A DNA stretch of 22,991 nt from Spartobacteria bacterium (GCA_025355595.1 JANXZI010000210.1:1-22991); one strand, 5' to 3'. Shown: positions 1 to 7,403, counted from the stretch's first letter. Notes: generated by a model not told the origin, from the sequence alone. Translations and numbers: made by a program.

Positions 1-965
1 TCGCCGAGTGTGCCGCCGTATTTCCGTTTCAGCGTCTCGAAGAGCGACACGCGCTCCTCGAGTTCGGCGAGCGCGGCGGGTTCGAGGTCGAGGTCCTCGG
101 CGTAGTGCGAGAGGCCCGAGGCGAGTTCCTCGATTTCCGCGAGGCCGCGGAGGAGCGTGTCGGAAAACCGTTTTGCCGCAGGGTCCACGCGCTCCAGATC
201 GCGCAGCACTTTGCCGACTTCATTCAGTCGCACCATCGCGGCGTCGTCCGACTCAGAGAGACGGCCCAGTGCGCCGCTGCACAGCTCCAGCAGACGCTGG
301 CCGTTCGACGCCGTGTGGTAGCGGGCCACGGTCTCCTCCTCCTCGTCGGAACGCAGGCGCGCGGCTTCGATTTCGTTCACCTGGTGTCGCAGCAAATCGA
401 GTTCGCGCTCGACGGCGGCCTCGCTCCCGGCGAGTTCGTCGCGCTCGGCGATGGCGCGGTTCAGCGTGCGGTATTGTTCCGAATATTTTTCGCGCAGCGA
501 CTCCGCGCCCGCGAAGGAGTCGAGGAGATCGAGCTGGCGCTCGACCGAGAGCAGCGACTGGTGATCGTGCGGACCGTGCAGATCCACGAGGCCGTCGCCG
601 AGTTCCTTGAGCACGTTCAGCGTGGTCGCGCTGCCGTTGATGAACTGGCGGTTCGTGCCGGCGGTGGCGAAGGTGCGCTTCACAATGAGCTGGCCGTCCT
701 CGCACGGCTCGATTCCCTGCTCTTCCAGCCATGCGTTCAATTTCGTGATCTCGGGCGGATGAAAGACGGATTCGACGGAGCAGCTTTCCGCGCCGCTGCG
801 GATGAGCGATTTGTCCGCGCGTTCGCCGAGCACGAGCTTCAGCGCGCCGACGATGATGCTTTTTCCCGATCCCGTCTCGCCGGTGATCGCGACGAAGCCG
901 GGGCCGGGCTGCCATTCGAGTTCCTCGACGAGGGCGAGGTTGCGGATGCGCAGGGAGACGAGCAT
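1..965 (-). CDS. recN: DNA repair protein RecN, N-terminal part (runs off left edge)
   Basis: RecN is an SMC-like ATPase of double-strand break repair. The frame opens at the ATG at 965-963 and stays open to the left edge, giving about 321 residues of a protein usually near 550. The start MLVSLRIRNLALVEELEW is the classical RecN beginning, followed by Walker A GETGSGKS at residues 29-36, the INGS segment, and DLHGPHDHQSLL, the RecN form of the Q-loop region (usually DIHGQHEHQSLL). After this the sequence becomes charged and helical, as expected for the first coiled-coil arm. The second arm, signature and Walker B motifs lie outside the window. It begins 23 bases after the stop of the kdgD-like gene on the same strand, so read-through transcription is possible. 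The identification is firm. Confidence 0.95.
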   Translation of the reverse strand, partial: MLVSLRIRNLALVEELEWQPGPGFVAITGETGSGKSIIVGALKLVLGERADKSLIRSGAESCSVESVFHPPEITKLNAWLEEQGIEPCEDGQLIVKRTFATAGTNRQFINGSATTLNVLKELGDGLVDLHGPHDHQSLLSVERQLDLLDSFAGAESLREKYSEQYRTLNRAIAERDELAGSEAAVERELDLLRHQVNEIEAARLRSDEEEETVARYHTASNGQRLLELCSGALGRLSESDDAAMVRLNEVGKVLRDLERVDPAAKRFSDTLLRGLAEIEELASGLSHYAEDLDLEPAALAELEERVSLFETLKRKYGGTLG

Positions 966-988
966 GGCGCGGTGAAATCGAGACTAGC

Positions 989-1909
989 TCACAGCCACTT
1001 CTTCCACGGCTTCAGCAGCGTGGAAATCTCCTTCACCTCATCCGGGCGCAGGTCGTTCAGCGGTGGGCGCACGACGCCGCCGACCTGTCCGGTGAGATCC
1101 ATCATCGTTTTCATCACGCTGACTTCGTAGCCCTTTCTCCGGCCGCGGAAGGCGTAGAGCGGGGTGACGAGTTCGCGCATGATGTCGGCGAGTTCCGCAT
1201 CGGCAGCCGAGGTGCGGGCGGAGGCGAGTTCGTGGATGCGGTGCGAAAGGCGCGGCGCGACATTCGCGATGCTGCTCGTGTAAGTGCGCACGCCGAGGCT
1301 GTAGTACGCGGGTACGCAGTCGTCGCCTGCGCCGCCGATCCAGTGCAGGCGGTCGCCGACGCGCGCGATGATTTGCTGGAAGCGGCGGATGTCACCCTGA
1401 CCGTCCTTGAATGCGATGAAGTTCGGGATGGTCGCGAGGCGCTCGACGGCGGCGGGAGAAAAATTCGCGTGGTCGCGGCTGTAGATCAGCACGCCGCGTT
1501 TCGTCGCGGCGGCGACGTTGCGGTAGTAATTGAAGAAGCCCTCGTCATTCGCGTCGCCGGGATAATACGGCGGGAAGATGAGGATGCCATCCACACCCGC
1601 GGCGGTGCAGGAGCGCGCCATGTCCACGGCGGTCTGCGGGCTGAAGCCGACCCCCGCGAGCACAGGATGCCGCCCCTTCACTTCCTCGATCGTGGCCTTC
1701 ACCACAGCGAGATGTTCCTCGGTGGAAAGCGAGTGCAGTTCGCCCGTGCCCGCGCCAGCGACGATGGCGCAGAGCGGCTGACCGACGAGCTTGCGGAGAT
1801 TTTTGCGCAGCCCGGGAAGATCGAGCGCGAGATTTTTTTTGAACGGCGTGACGGGAAACGCGATGACGCCCGCGAGGCGGGAGCGGAGTTGTGCGGGTGT
1901 GAGTGGCAT
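989..1909 (-). CDS. kdgD: 5-dehydro-4-deoxyglucarate dehydratase (DapA/NAL superfamily)
   Basis: A 306-residue class I aldolase-fold (TIM barrel) protein of the DHDPS/N-acetylneuraminate lyase superfamily. Visible features are GTGE at 54-57, the Tyr in YSRD at 143 and the Schiff-base Lys in AFKDGQGD at 168. The FKDGxGD context, the LIYSRD strand and the C-terminal GYEVSVMKTMMDLTG...VRPPLNDL match the KdgD branch better than DapA, which carries a YNxP motif instead. KdgD decarboxylates and dehydrates 5-dehydro-4-deoxy-D-glucarate to 2-oxoglutarate semialdehyde in the cytoplasm. A glucarate dehydratase-type enolase upstream on the same strand would supply this substrate, which supports the call. 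The next enzyme (semialdehyde dehydrogenase) and a sugar-acid transporter are not in the window. The length is normal for the family, and the ATG start gives a complete barrel. Confidence 0.88.
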   Translation of the reverse strand: MPLTPAQLRSRLAGVIAFPVTPFKKNLALDLPGLRKNLRKLVGQPLCAIVAGAGTGELHSLSTEEHLAVVKATIEEVKGRHPVLAGVGFSPQTAVDMARSCTAAGVDGILIFPPYYPGDANDEGFFNYYRNVAAATKRGVLIYSRDHANFSPAAVERLATIPNFIAFKDGQGDIRRFQQIIARVGDRLHWIGGAGDDCVPAYYSLGVRTYTSSIANVAPRLSHRIHELASARTSAADAELADIMRELVTPLYAFRGRRKGYEVSVMKTMMDLTGQVGGVVRPPLNDLRPDEVKEISTLLKPWKKWL

Positions 1910-1916
1910 GTGGCGG

Positions 1917-1930
1917 AGTTGAGAGTTGAG
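1917..1930. repeat. Two-copy heptamer repeat upstream of the kdgD-like gene
   Basis: AGTTGAG occurs twice in tandem, followed by a further AG, starting 7 bases upstream of the minus-strand start at 1909. It sits beside the inverted hexamer array at 1945-2040 and belongs to the same style of short-unit intergenic element seen at four other places in the window. Confidence 0.6.
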
Positions 1931-1944
1931 AGGGCGGCGCGCTG

Positions 1945-2040
1945 TTCTTATTCCTAATCTTGTTCTTATTCTTACTCCCCGTTCCGGGCGTGAGCGGGAA
2001 GAGGAATAAGAATAGGATTAAGAATAAGAATAAGAATAAG
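1945..2040. repeat. Inverted pair of hexamer arrays (GAATAA units)
   Basis: The right arm (about 2003-2040) reads on the plus strand as successive hexamers GAATAA, GAATAG, GATTAA, GAATAA, GAATAA, GAATAA. The left arm (1945-1980) carries the same unit in the opposite direction; its reverse complement reads GAGTAA, GAATAA, GAACAA, GATTAG, GAATAA. The arms are separated by about 22 bases that are themselves partly self-complementary (TTCCG...CGGGAA). The transcript could fold into a long imperfect hairpin between the lipoprotein gene and the kdgD-like gene. AT-rich units stand out sharply from the GC-rich neighbourhood. It could be a mobile or recombinogenic element, an mRNA-processing hairpin or a nucleoid protein site; the sequence does not decide. 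Confidence 0.85.
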
Positions 2041-2078
2041 AGGGAAAACGGTCATGGCGGCAAGACGTGCGGCATGGT

Positions 2079-3101
2079 TCACAGCACCGGGGCCTCCAGC
2101 CAGAGCGCATGGCCGCGGAAGTCGAACGTCGTGCGCCAGCGCTCAAGGAGTTCGGAGCCGATGCGGACTCTCCACGGGCCGCCGCTGCTGTCCACGAGGA
2201 CATTTGGCACGGGGACGCCGCCGATGTGGAAGACGTCAAGGCGGAAGGTGCGCCCTCGGATCATGCCGCCGAGTCCCGCGGCCTTGAACGTGCCGCCAGC
2301 GCTCGCGCTGGCCTCGAGTCCGAGTTCGCGGACGACTTCCTCATTGAGGAAAAGCTGATCGCGCGCGCCGGTGTCCAACAGCGCGGAGTAGGTGCGGCCA
2401 TTGATTTGCACGGGGACGTACGGGAGCGAGTCGCGCATTTCGAGCGGCACGCGCACGGCTCCGCGCGAGGGGACGAATGGCGTGGTGCCGGAGAACATCA
2501 TGCGCTTGGCACGCCAGTCGAACGTGACGAATGAGAACGCGGAGAGCACGGGCGCGCCGAGGAGATTCACGTCGAAGCCGCCGACGCGCACGCCGCCGAA
2601 ACGCATCGCCGAAGCCTCGCGCCGGACAAGGGTGACAAGATTGCCGAACTCGATCTCGCCGAGCTGCGCGCTGGAAAAACGCGCGAGCCACGCCTTCTCC
2701 TCGCCGCCGATTCCCTGGACCCGGAGCGTGCCGTCGGCCGGCGCGAACACGTCGGCCCTGGCCGTGAGCGCGGTGCCTGCCTCGACGACGCTGAGCTGCG
2801 CACCGGTGTCCGCGATGAAGCGGACGGGTCGCCCACGATTGAGGCTCATGCGGATCGTCGGGAGCCCGGCGGCGCTGCGATCCATCGGAACCTCGACGGG
2901 ATGCTTCGGGAGGTTTGCGTGGAAAAGCTGGAGGCGATATTTTTGCCCGCCGGGCAGGACGTGGAAGCCGAGCTTGTCGCCGGAGATCGCATTCCTGCGG
3001 AGCTGCGCTTCCGAGTCCTTCGCGATCGGGACGGAATGCACCGAGCAGCCCGCGAGCAGCGCGACGGCGATCGCGGCGGCGTATTTTGCGCAATGCCGCA
3101 T
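2079..3101 (-). CDS. Lipoprotein with two retropepsin-like aspartyl protease domains
   Basis: A 340-residue protein. The start at 3101 is chosen because it gives an immediate signal peptide with lipobox LLAGC (Cys19) and overlaps the upstream stop codon by one base (TGATG), typical of translational coupling. A longer open frame extends upstream but would bury the signal peptide. There are two single-domain aspartyl protease modules, each with its catalytic triad motif: ADTGA (Asp98) and LDTGA (Asp243). Each is followed by a hydrophobic-Gly segment (GGFDVNLLGAPVLSAF near 174-189; RIGSELLERW near 313-322). Retropepsin-like domains normally act as homodimers, so a tandem pair in one chain could fold as an intramolecular dimer like pepsin. 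Expected location is lipid-anchored and facing the periplasm. Substrate unknown. Its coupling to a sugar-acid dehydratase is unexplained. Confidence 0.85.
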   Translation of the reverse strand: MRHCAKYAAAIAVALLAGCSVHSVPIAKDSEAQLRRNAISGDKLGFHVLPGGQKYRLQLFHANLPKHPVEVPMDRSAAGLPTIRMSLNRGRPVRFIADTGAQLSVVEAGTALTARADVFAPADGTLRVQGIGGEEKAWLARFSSAQLGEIEFGNLVTLVRREASAMRFGGVRVGGFDVNLLGAPVLSAFSFVTFDWRAKRMMFSGTTPFVPSRGAVRVPLEMRDSLPYVPVQINGRTYSALLDTGARDQLFLNEEVVRELGLEASASAGGTFKAAGLGGMIRGRTFRLDVFHIGGVPVPNVLVDSSGGPWRVRIGSELLERWRTTFDFRGHALWLEAPVL

Positions 3102-4417
3102 CACCAGCGCGGCAGGAGCCTCTCCCAGTTTGGATCCACATGTTTGCGCATCTCGGCGGTGTCGTCGCGTTTGCGATAGGGGCACTTTGCGTAGCGTTCG
3201 CGACCGCGCGCGATCTGGTCGTGATCGAGATCCACGCCGAGGCCGGGCCTGTTTGAAATGACGACGCTGCCGTCCACAAATTTGATCCGCCCGCCAACGA
3301 CGATCTCATCCTTCGCCTGGCTCCACGGGTAATGCGTGTCGCAGGCGTAGCTGAGATGCGGGGTCGCGGCGGCGACGTGGGCCATCGCCATGAGCGAGAC
3401 GCCGAGGTGCGAATTGCTGTGCATCGAGAGGCCGAGGCCCCACGTCGCGCAGATTTTCGCGAGGTGCTGCACCTGCCTCATGCCACCCCAGTAGTGGTGG
3501 TCGCAAAGGACGATCTGCACGGCGTCCTCGCGGATGGCCTGCGGCAGATCGCCGAAGCACGTCACGGCGACGTTGCTGGCGAGCGGGACGTTGCAGCCCG
3601 CATCAAGCAGTGCGCGGCGGACGGCGGACATTCCGGAGATGCTCGCGGTGGGATCTTCGAGATAGCCGCCGGTCGCGGAGCCGAGTTCCTCGCGCAGCTC
3701 CTTGCCGACGCGGATGCTCGTCTCGACGCTCCACGCGCAATTCGGGTCCATGCGAACGGGCAGGCCGAATTCCTTTCGTAGCGCGCGCACGCTCTCGATC
3801 TCGATGTCGGGCTCAAGCACGCCGGTCTTGAATTTGATGTCCTTGAATCCGTACTTCGCGATGAGCTGGCGCACCTGCGCGACGATGCCCTCGGGCGAGA
3901 GCGCCTCGCCGAATTCGTCCTCGCGAGTGTCGTCCCCTTCCCCGCCGCCGCCGGCGTGCTTGTAAAATGGATACGCGCTGAACGGCACGGCGTCACGCAC
4001 ACGCCCGCCGATGAGATCGCACACGGGCTGACCGACGGTCTTGCCGATGAGATCGAAGCACGCGGTCTCGATTGCGGAAAAAGTGCGCGCGGTCGCATCG
4101 AGCGGATTTTCGCCAGGCACGAGCATCGTCTGCGAACGCGCGTCGCCCGCGCCATCGCTCGCGGCGCGTCCCTCGACCATGTCCACGAGCGTGCCGGTGA
4201 GCCGGAAGGGATTTGCGCCGATGAGCCGCGGGCACAATTTTTCCAACGCGTCCGCAGGCGCCTCGCCGCCGTACGTCTCGGCGATGCCGGTGATGCCGTT
4301 GTCGCCCTTGATCTCCAAGATCGTGCGCAGCGCATACGGCTGATGCAGGCCGTAGCTGGAACGGAGCGGCGGGTCTGCAATGGCGATGCGATGGATGGCG
4401 ACTTCTGAAATGCGCAT
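3101..4417 (-). CDS. gudD: Glucarate dehydratase-type enolase superfamily enzyme
   Basis: A 438-residue enolase-superfamily protein of the glucarate dehydratase branch. Start MRISEVAIHRI at 4417 gives the usual family N-terminus; the frame stays open far upstream, but that part overlaps a plus-strand gene and is not coding. Catalytic features expected for GudD are present: KFK (Lys195, Lys197), metal ligands Asp224 (RMDPNCAW), Glu254 (YLEDPT) and Asn282 (ASNVAV), Asp306 (LCDHHYWGG), and the His333 general base in MHSNSHLG. GudD dehydrates D-glucarate (and L-idarate) to 5-dehydro-4-deoxyglucarate, the substrate of the KdgD-type enzyme at 989-1909. Related glucarate dehydratase-like proteins can have other acid-sugar substrates, so the exact substrate is inferred from the neighbour. 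Its stop overlaps the start of the protease-like lipoprotein. Confidence 0.87.
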   Translation of the reverse strand: MRISEVAIHRIAIADPPLRSSYGLHQPYALRTILEIKGDNGITGIAETYGGEAPADALEKLCPRLIGANPFRLTGTLVDMVEGRAASDGAGDARSQTMLVPGENPLDATARTFSAIETACFDLIGKTVGQPVCDLIGGRVRDAVPFSAYPFYKHAGGGGEGDDTREDEFGEALSPEGIVAQVRQLIAKYGFKDIKFKTGVLEPDIEIESVRALRKEFGLPVRMDPNCAWSVETSIRVGKELREELGSATGGYLEDPTASISGMSAVRRALLDAGCNVPLASNVAVTCFGDLPQAIREDAVQIVLCDHHYWGGMRQVQHLAKICATWGLGLSMHSNSHLGVSLMAMAHVAAATPHLSYACDTHYPWSQAKDEIVVGGRIKFVDGSVVISNRPGLGVDLDHDQIARGRERYAKCPYRKRDDTAEMRKHVDPNWERLLPRW

Positions 4418-4423
4418 CCGGCG

Positions 4424-4458
4424 AACATCCGACATCCCACATTCAACATTCAACATCC
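4424..4458. repeat. Five-unit heptamer array between divergent genes
   Basis: Five consecutive heptamers: AACATCC, GACATCC, CACATTC, AACATTC, AACATCC. On the minus strand each unit contains an ATG. The array occupies most of the 60 bases between the divergent starts at 4417 (minus) and 4478 (plus), where promoters and ribosome binding sites of both genes would be expected. A short hairpin (CGGGC/GCCCG, 4463-4467 and 4473-4477) follows directly. Confidence 0.85.
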
Positions 4459-4477
4459 AAAGCGGGCAATCCGCCCG

Positions 4478-5188
4478 ATGCTGGCAATCCGGGCGACGCT
4501 GTGGTTTGCTCGCAACGATTTGAAGACACGCCTCGCCTGCACACTGCTGCTGATTTTTTCCGCCATCCTCCCGCGCGCCGTCGCCGAAGAGTGGATCTCC
4601 GAGCAATACCGGTGCGCTCTGACGCTCCCCACGCATGAATCGTGGGTCGCAGCGACACGCCAGCAGCTCCCGGTCGGCGAGGTGGTGCTGAACGCGGCCT
4701 CGATGACGACAAGCCACGGCCTCATGCTCACGTATGTGGAGGAGATGCCTTCGAGCGATCTCCGGAACCCGTCGCTGGTGAGGCGCATCACCGAGCTGCT
4801 GGAGTCGCAGGGCTGGAGCATCGAGAGCTCGGCACCGCTCACTTGGAAAGATCGGCCGTGGCTCCAGTTCATCGCGATGCGCAAGGATGTCGTCGCGGGG
4901 AAACAACTCGGCATCGTGCGCGCGACGATGCGCGGCAAGAGCCTTTACGTCCTCACTGCCTACGGGAAGGGTGAGGCGAACCGCGCGGACGATCCGGAAT
5001 TCATGCGGGTGATGGAGACATTCCGCTTTGTGGATCACCCGGTGGCATCGGTGGATCACCCGGTGGGGCCGTCGGTGCGCGCATACCGGCTCGCGATGTT
5101 CGGAGCCATCGGCGGGGCCGCGATGCTCATCGTCGCGTTTGCCATCGTGCTCCTGCTCCAGTGGCGCGGCGCGGAAGACCGTGCTTGA
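4478..5188 (+). CDS. Secreted or anchored protein of unknown function (paralog of next gene)
   Basis: A 236-residue protein of no family I recognise. It has an N-terminal signal sequence ending near AVAEE and a C-terminal membrane helix (about residues 207-228) followed by a short basic tail, so the middle domain should face the periplasm. That domain shares its pattern with the next gene: EW..E.(Y/F).CA near the mature N-terminus, a central (W)LQ(F/Y), a Gly-Ile-x-Arg strand and a terminal FR. The ATG at 4478 has no clear ribosome binding site and follows a hairpin. A TTG at 4520 would give MKTRLACTLLL, a tidier signal peptide very like that of the paralog, and may be the true start. Before the membrane helix is a seven-residue tandem duplication (VDHPVAS/VDHPVGP). 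Confidence 0.75.
   Translation: MLAIRATLWFARNDLKTRLACTLLLIFSAILPRAVAEEWISEQYRCALTLPTHESWVAATRQQLPVGEVVLNAASMTTSHGLMLTYVEEMPSSDLRNPSLVRRITELLESQGWSIESSAPLTWKDRPWLQFIAMRKDVVAGKQLGIVRATMRGKSLYVLTAYGKGEANRADDPEFMRVMETFRFVDHPVASVDHPVGPSVRAYRLAMFGAIGGAAMLIVAFAIVLLLQWRGAEDRA
5030..5071 (+). repeat. 21-base in-frame tandem duplication
   Basis: Two adjacent 21-base units share their first 15 bases exactly (GTGGATCACCCGGTG at 5030 and 5051) and code for VDHPVAS and VDHPVGP in the linker before the membrane helix. The near identity suggests a recent duplication that kept the frame. Confidence 0.85.
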
Positions 5189-5197
5189 GCCCCACGC

Positions 5198-5962
5198 ATG
5201 AAAACCATTCGCTACTCACCCATGCGCGCCCTCCTCACCGTCCTGCTGTTCTGCCTCGCGGCCTCCACCCGTGCCGCGGAGTGGAAAAATGAAATCTTTC
5301 ACTGCGCCGCGAACATCCCGGAGAGCCCGGGCTGGCAGATCATTGATGCGCCGCCCGCACCGGGCATCGCGCCGGTGCTCACGATGCAGAACACGGCAAA
5401 ACAGTCAGTCTTCGGCATCAGCGTCGTGGAGAAATTTCGCGACGCGAAGATCTCGGATGTGGCAGTCCAGAAGGAACTCGAGGCGCTGCTGCGGCAGTTC
5501 GGGTATCAGTTTATCGGGCACGCGACCGTGAGGGCCGGGGGGATTGACTGGTTGCAGTATCCCGTGAGCGCGGGCGCGGGCGTGCAGGCGGTGAGCGGGA
5601 TCATCCGTTATGCGTCGGCGGGCGGTTACATCTTCGGGATCACGATGCTGCGTGGCGGCGGACAGCAGGCGTCGCAGGATGCCGAACTCCAGCAGGCGGC
5701 CGCGAGTTTCCGGCTGCTGCCCGCGGCACCGGCACCGGCACCGGTGCCGATCGCATCCGCGATCCCCAGCGTGGCCTCGCGCGACAGCGCTGCGCCGAAA
5801 ACGGCCCAGCCCGCGAAGAGCACCACGACGACGACGGCGACGGCAGAGCCGCCGCCGGAGGACAATTCCACCGCGAAGCTCGTCTGGGGCGGCGTGGCCG
5901 GTCTCGTCGTGCTGATCATTTTCGCCAGCATCATCACGCGGAATCCCGCGGCGAAACGCTGA
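5198..5962 (+). CDS. Secreted membrane-anchored protein of unknown function (paralog of preceding gene)
   Basis: A 254-residue protein starting nine bases after the preceding stop, so the two are probably one transcript. The signal peptide (hydrophobic about 10-22, cleavage near TRAAEW) is followed by a domain of about 150 residues with the same EW..E..HCA opening and WLQY centre as its neighbour. Next comes a low-complexity linker rich in Ala, Pro, Ser and Thr (PAPAPVP, TTTTTATAEPPPE), a C-terminal membrane helix (VWGGVAGLVVLIIFASII) and a short basic end. The architecture is bitopic with a periplasmic domain on a flexible stalk. No catalytic motif is evident. Tandem duplication followed by divergence best explains the pair. 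Confidence 0.78.
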   Translation: MKTIRYSPMRALLTVLLFCLAASTRAAEWKNEIFHCAANIPESPGWQIIDAPPAPGIAPVLTMQNTAKQSVFGISVVEKFRDAKISDVAVQKELEALLRQFGYQFIGHATVRAGGIDWLQYPVSAGAGVQAVSGIIRYASAGGYIFGITMLRGGGQQASQDAELQQAAASFRLLPAAPAPAPVPIASAIPSVASRDSAAPKTAQPAKSTTTTTATAEPPPEDNSTAKLVWGGVAGLVVLIIFASIITRNPAAKR

Positions 5963-6021
5963 GGCAGGAGGACGGCATTCAGACGCGATCCGGCAGGGGC
6001 GCATGCGCGCCTGCGAAAATG

Positions 6022-6060
6022 AAAAGCCGCCGGCCTGCGTGACGCGAGACGGCGGCTTTT
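6022..6060. terminator. Bidirectional intrinsic terminator between convergent genes
   Basis: Perfect 11-bp stem AAAAGCCGCCG (6022-6032) / CGGCGGCTTTT (6050-6060) with a 17-base loop. It ends in a T run on the plus strand (TTTTTCGT), and the A run before the stem gives a T run on the minus strand. It lies between the plus-strand gene ending at 5962 and the minus-strand gene ending at 6078 and can serve both. Confidence 0.9.
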
Positions 6061-6077
6061 TCGTAAAGTGTGCCCGT

Positions 6078-6593
6078 TCAGTTTCCCGGCGTGACTTTCC
6101 CCATCTCGATGCCGTATTTCGTGCCGAGGTCTTTCAGTTTCTTGGCGACGGGTGCGACCTTGCCCTGGACGGCCATCATCTTGGGCAGGAATTCTCCCAT
6201 CACTTTCTGCATTTCCTCGGGCTTGGTGCCGTCCACCTTCGGCATGCCCTTGAAGACTTCGCCCATCTCGCCGAGCACCACGGTCATGTCGCCCCAGGCA
6301 CCTTTGAGATCCGCGGGGAGCCCGTCGCACTTGATGGCTTTCAGCTTCGCGATGATCTCGCCGACCATGGCGATCCCGGCCGCCGGATCCGTCGTTGCTT
6401 CCTTCTGCTTTTCCTCGATCCACTTGCTGGTTTCCTCGATCTGCGTCTTGAAATTCGCGATGGCGGCCTTTTCCTCAGCAGTGACCGGTGCGGCTGCAGC
6501 GGGTGCCGCGTTCGCGCCAGGTGCGGCGTTGTCGCCGGCGGCGAATGCGAGGGATGTGGTGAGGAAGAGGGAAGTGAGCAGGTGGAGTTTCAT
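6078..6593 (-). CDS. Small secreted helical protein (paralog of the lipoprotein at 6741-7235)
   Basis: 171 residues with a clear signal peptide (MKLHLLTSLFLTTSLAFA), then an Ala/Pro-rich spacer and a charged, probably all-helical domain. It shares ordered motifs with the gene upstream on the same strand: DP.(A/S)GIAM.GE, DGLPADLK.AW.DM, EMG..FKG, KP.(T/E).E..QKVM.E, and a closing GTKYG..M.KV. The family is not one I can name, and no enzymatic residues stand out. There is no lipobox, so it should be a soluble periplasmic or exported protein, whereas its paralog is lipid-anchored. Its own promoter must lie in 6594-6680, because a terminator separates it from the paralog. Confidence 0.8.
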   Translation of the reverse strand: MKLHLLTSLFLTTSLAFAAGDNAAPGANAAPAAAAPVTAEEKAAIANFKTQIEETSKWIEEKQKEATTDPAAGIAMVGEIIAKLKAIKCDGLPADLKGAWGDMTVVLGEMGEVFKGMPKVDGTKPEEMQKVMGEFLPKMMAVQGKVAPVAKKLKDLGTKYGIEMGKVTPGN

Positions 6594-6679
6594 GCGCGCG
6601 CAGGCTGGAGTGCTTCCGGCGCGACGGGAAGCCGCATTTGCGCGGTGCTGCGGAAATGCGTGCGGCGCGCATGCTGCCG

Positions 6680-6721
6680 AAAAAGAAAGGCCGCCGCCCC
6701 GTGCGAGACGGAGCGGCGGCC
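6680..6721 (-). terminator. Intrinsic terminator of the lipoprotein gene
   Basis: Read on the minus strand, a perfect 9-bp stem GGCCGCCGC/GCGGCGGCC (bases 6689-6697 and 6713-6721) with a 15-base loop is followed directly by TTTCTTTTT. It begins 20 bases after the stop codon at 6741 and separates two paralogous genes. The stem core resembles that of the terminator at 6022-6060. Confidence 0.88.
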
Positions 6722-6740
6722 CTGTGAGAATTACGAAAGC

Positions 6741-7235
6741 CTACTTGGCGGGACCGACCTTCGACATGTCGAGGCCGTACTTGGTGCCAACTTCCTTCAG
6801 CTTTTTCATGATGGGGTCGCCCTTCTTTTTGATGGCTTCCATCTTCGGCCCGAGTTCCACCATTTTTGGACCGAGTTCCGCCATCACTTTCTGGGTTTCC
6901 TCGGGCGTTGCGGGTTTTGTGATCTTCAGGCCTTTGAAGAGATCGCCCATCTCGACCATGACGCCGCCCATATCATTCCATGCCGCCTTGAGATCCGCGG
7001 GGAGTCCGTCGGTCTTGACGCTTTTGAATTTTGGGCCGAGTTCCCCCATCATCGCGATCCCGGACAGCGGATCGGCTGAGGCATTCTTGCTGTTTGCCTC
7101 GGCCCACTTGCCGAAGTTCTCGACGTCAGTCTTGAAGGTCGCGATTGCAGTTTTTTCGTCAACTTTCTTCTCGCAACCGGTGAGGGCGAGGCAGGCGGTG
7201 GCGATGAGGATCGGGATGATGTGGATGAGTTTCAT
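6741..7235 (-). CDS. Small lipoprotein (paralog of the secreted protein at 6078-6593)
   Basis: 164 residues when started at the ATG at 7235, which directly begins a signal peptide with lipobox ALTGC. An earlier ATG in frame would add 33 basic residues before the signal peptide and is unlikely. After Cys the protein is lysine-rich and helical, with the motifs shared with its paralog (DPLSGIAMMGE, DGLPADLKAAWNDM, EMGDLFKGL, QKVMAELGPKM, GTKYGLDMSKV). An internal near-repeat LGPKM.ELGPKM is visible. Function unknown; the heptad-like helical pattern suggests a helical bundle or coiled coil anchored to a membrane. It is transcribed alone, bounded downstream by the terminator at 6680-6721. Confidence 0.8.
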   Translation of the reverse strand: MKLIHIIPILIATACLALTGCEKKVDEKTAIATFKTDVENFGKWAEANSKNASADPLSGIAMMGELGPKFKSVKTDGLPADLKAAWNDMGGVMVEMGDLFKGLKITKPATPEETQKVMAELGPKMVELGPKMEAIKKKGDPIMKKLKEVGTKYGLDMSKVGPAK

Positions 7236-7403
7236 GGAGCGCGAGGCTGACGATTCTGAGGGGATTGGCAAATCGGAAAGGAAACACTTTTTCACGCGCG
7301 GCCATCGCGTGCGGACGGAAGGTTCCCGCGCCAACGCAGGGATGCGGAATGAAAAACTGGGGACACGCAGGGAGTTTCCGGCGCACCAGTCCGCGGCCTG
7401 CCC

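Noticed and set aside
105..1130. Long plus-strand open frame opposite recN and kdgD
   Set aside because: It lies antisense to firmly identified genes, has arginine/alanine/glutamate-rich shadow composition and matches no family pattern; GC-rich codon use opens such frames.
4418..5059. Upstream extension of the gudD frame by about 200 residues
   Set aside because: The extension is antisense to the secreted-protein gene, crosses the heptamer array and has no domain pattern; the family N-terminus begins at MRISEVAIHR.
5626..6423. Minus-strand open frame spanning the terminator at 6022-6060
   Set aside because: It crosses a strong terminator and is out of phase with the secreted protein at 6078-6593, which has a clear signal peptide and a paralog.
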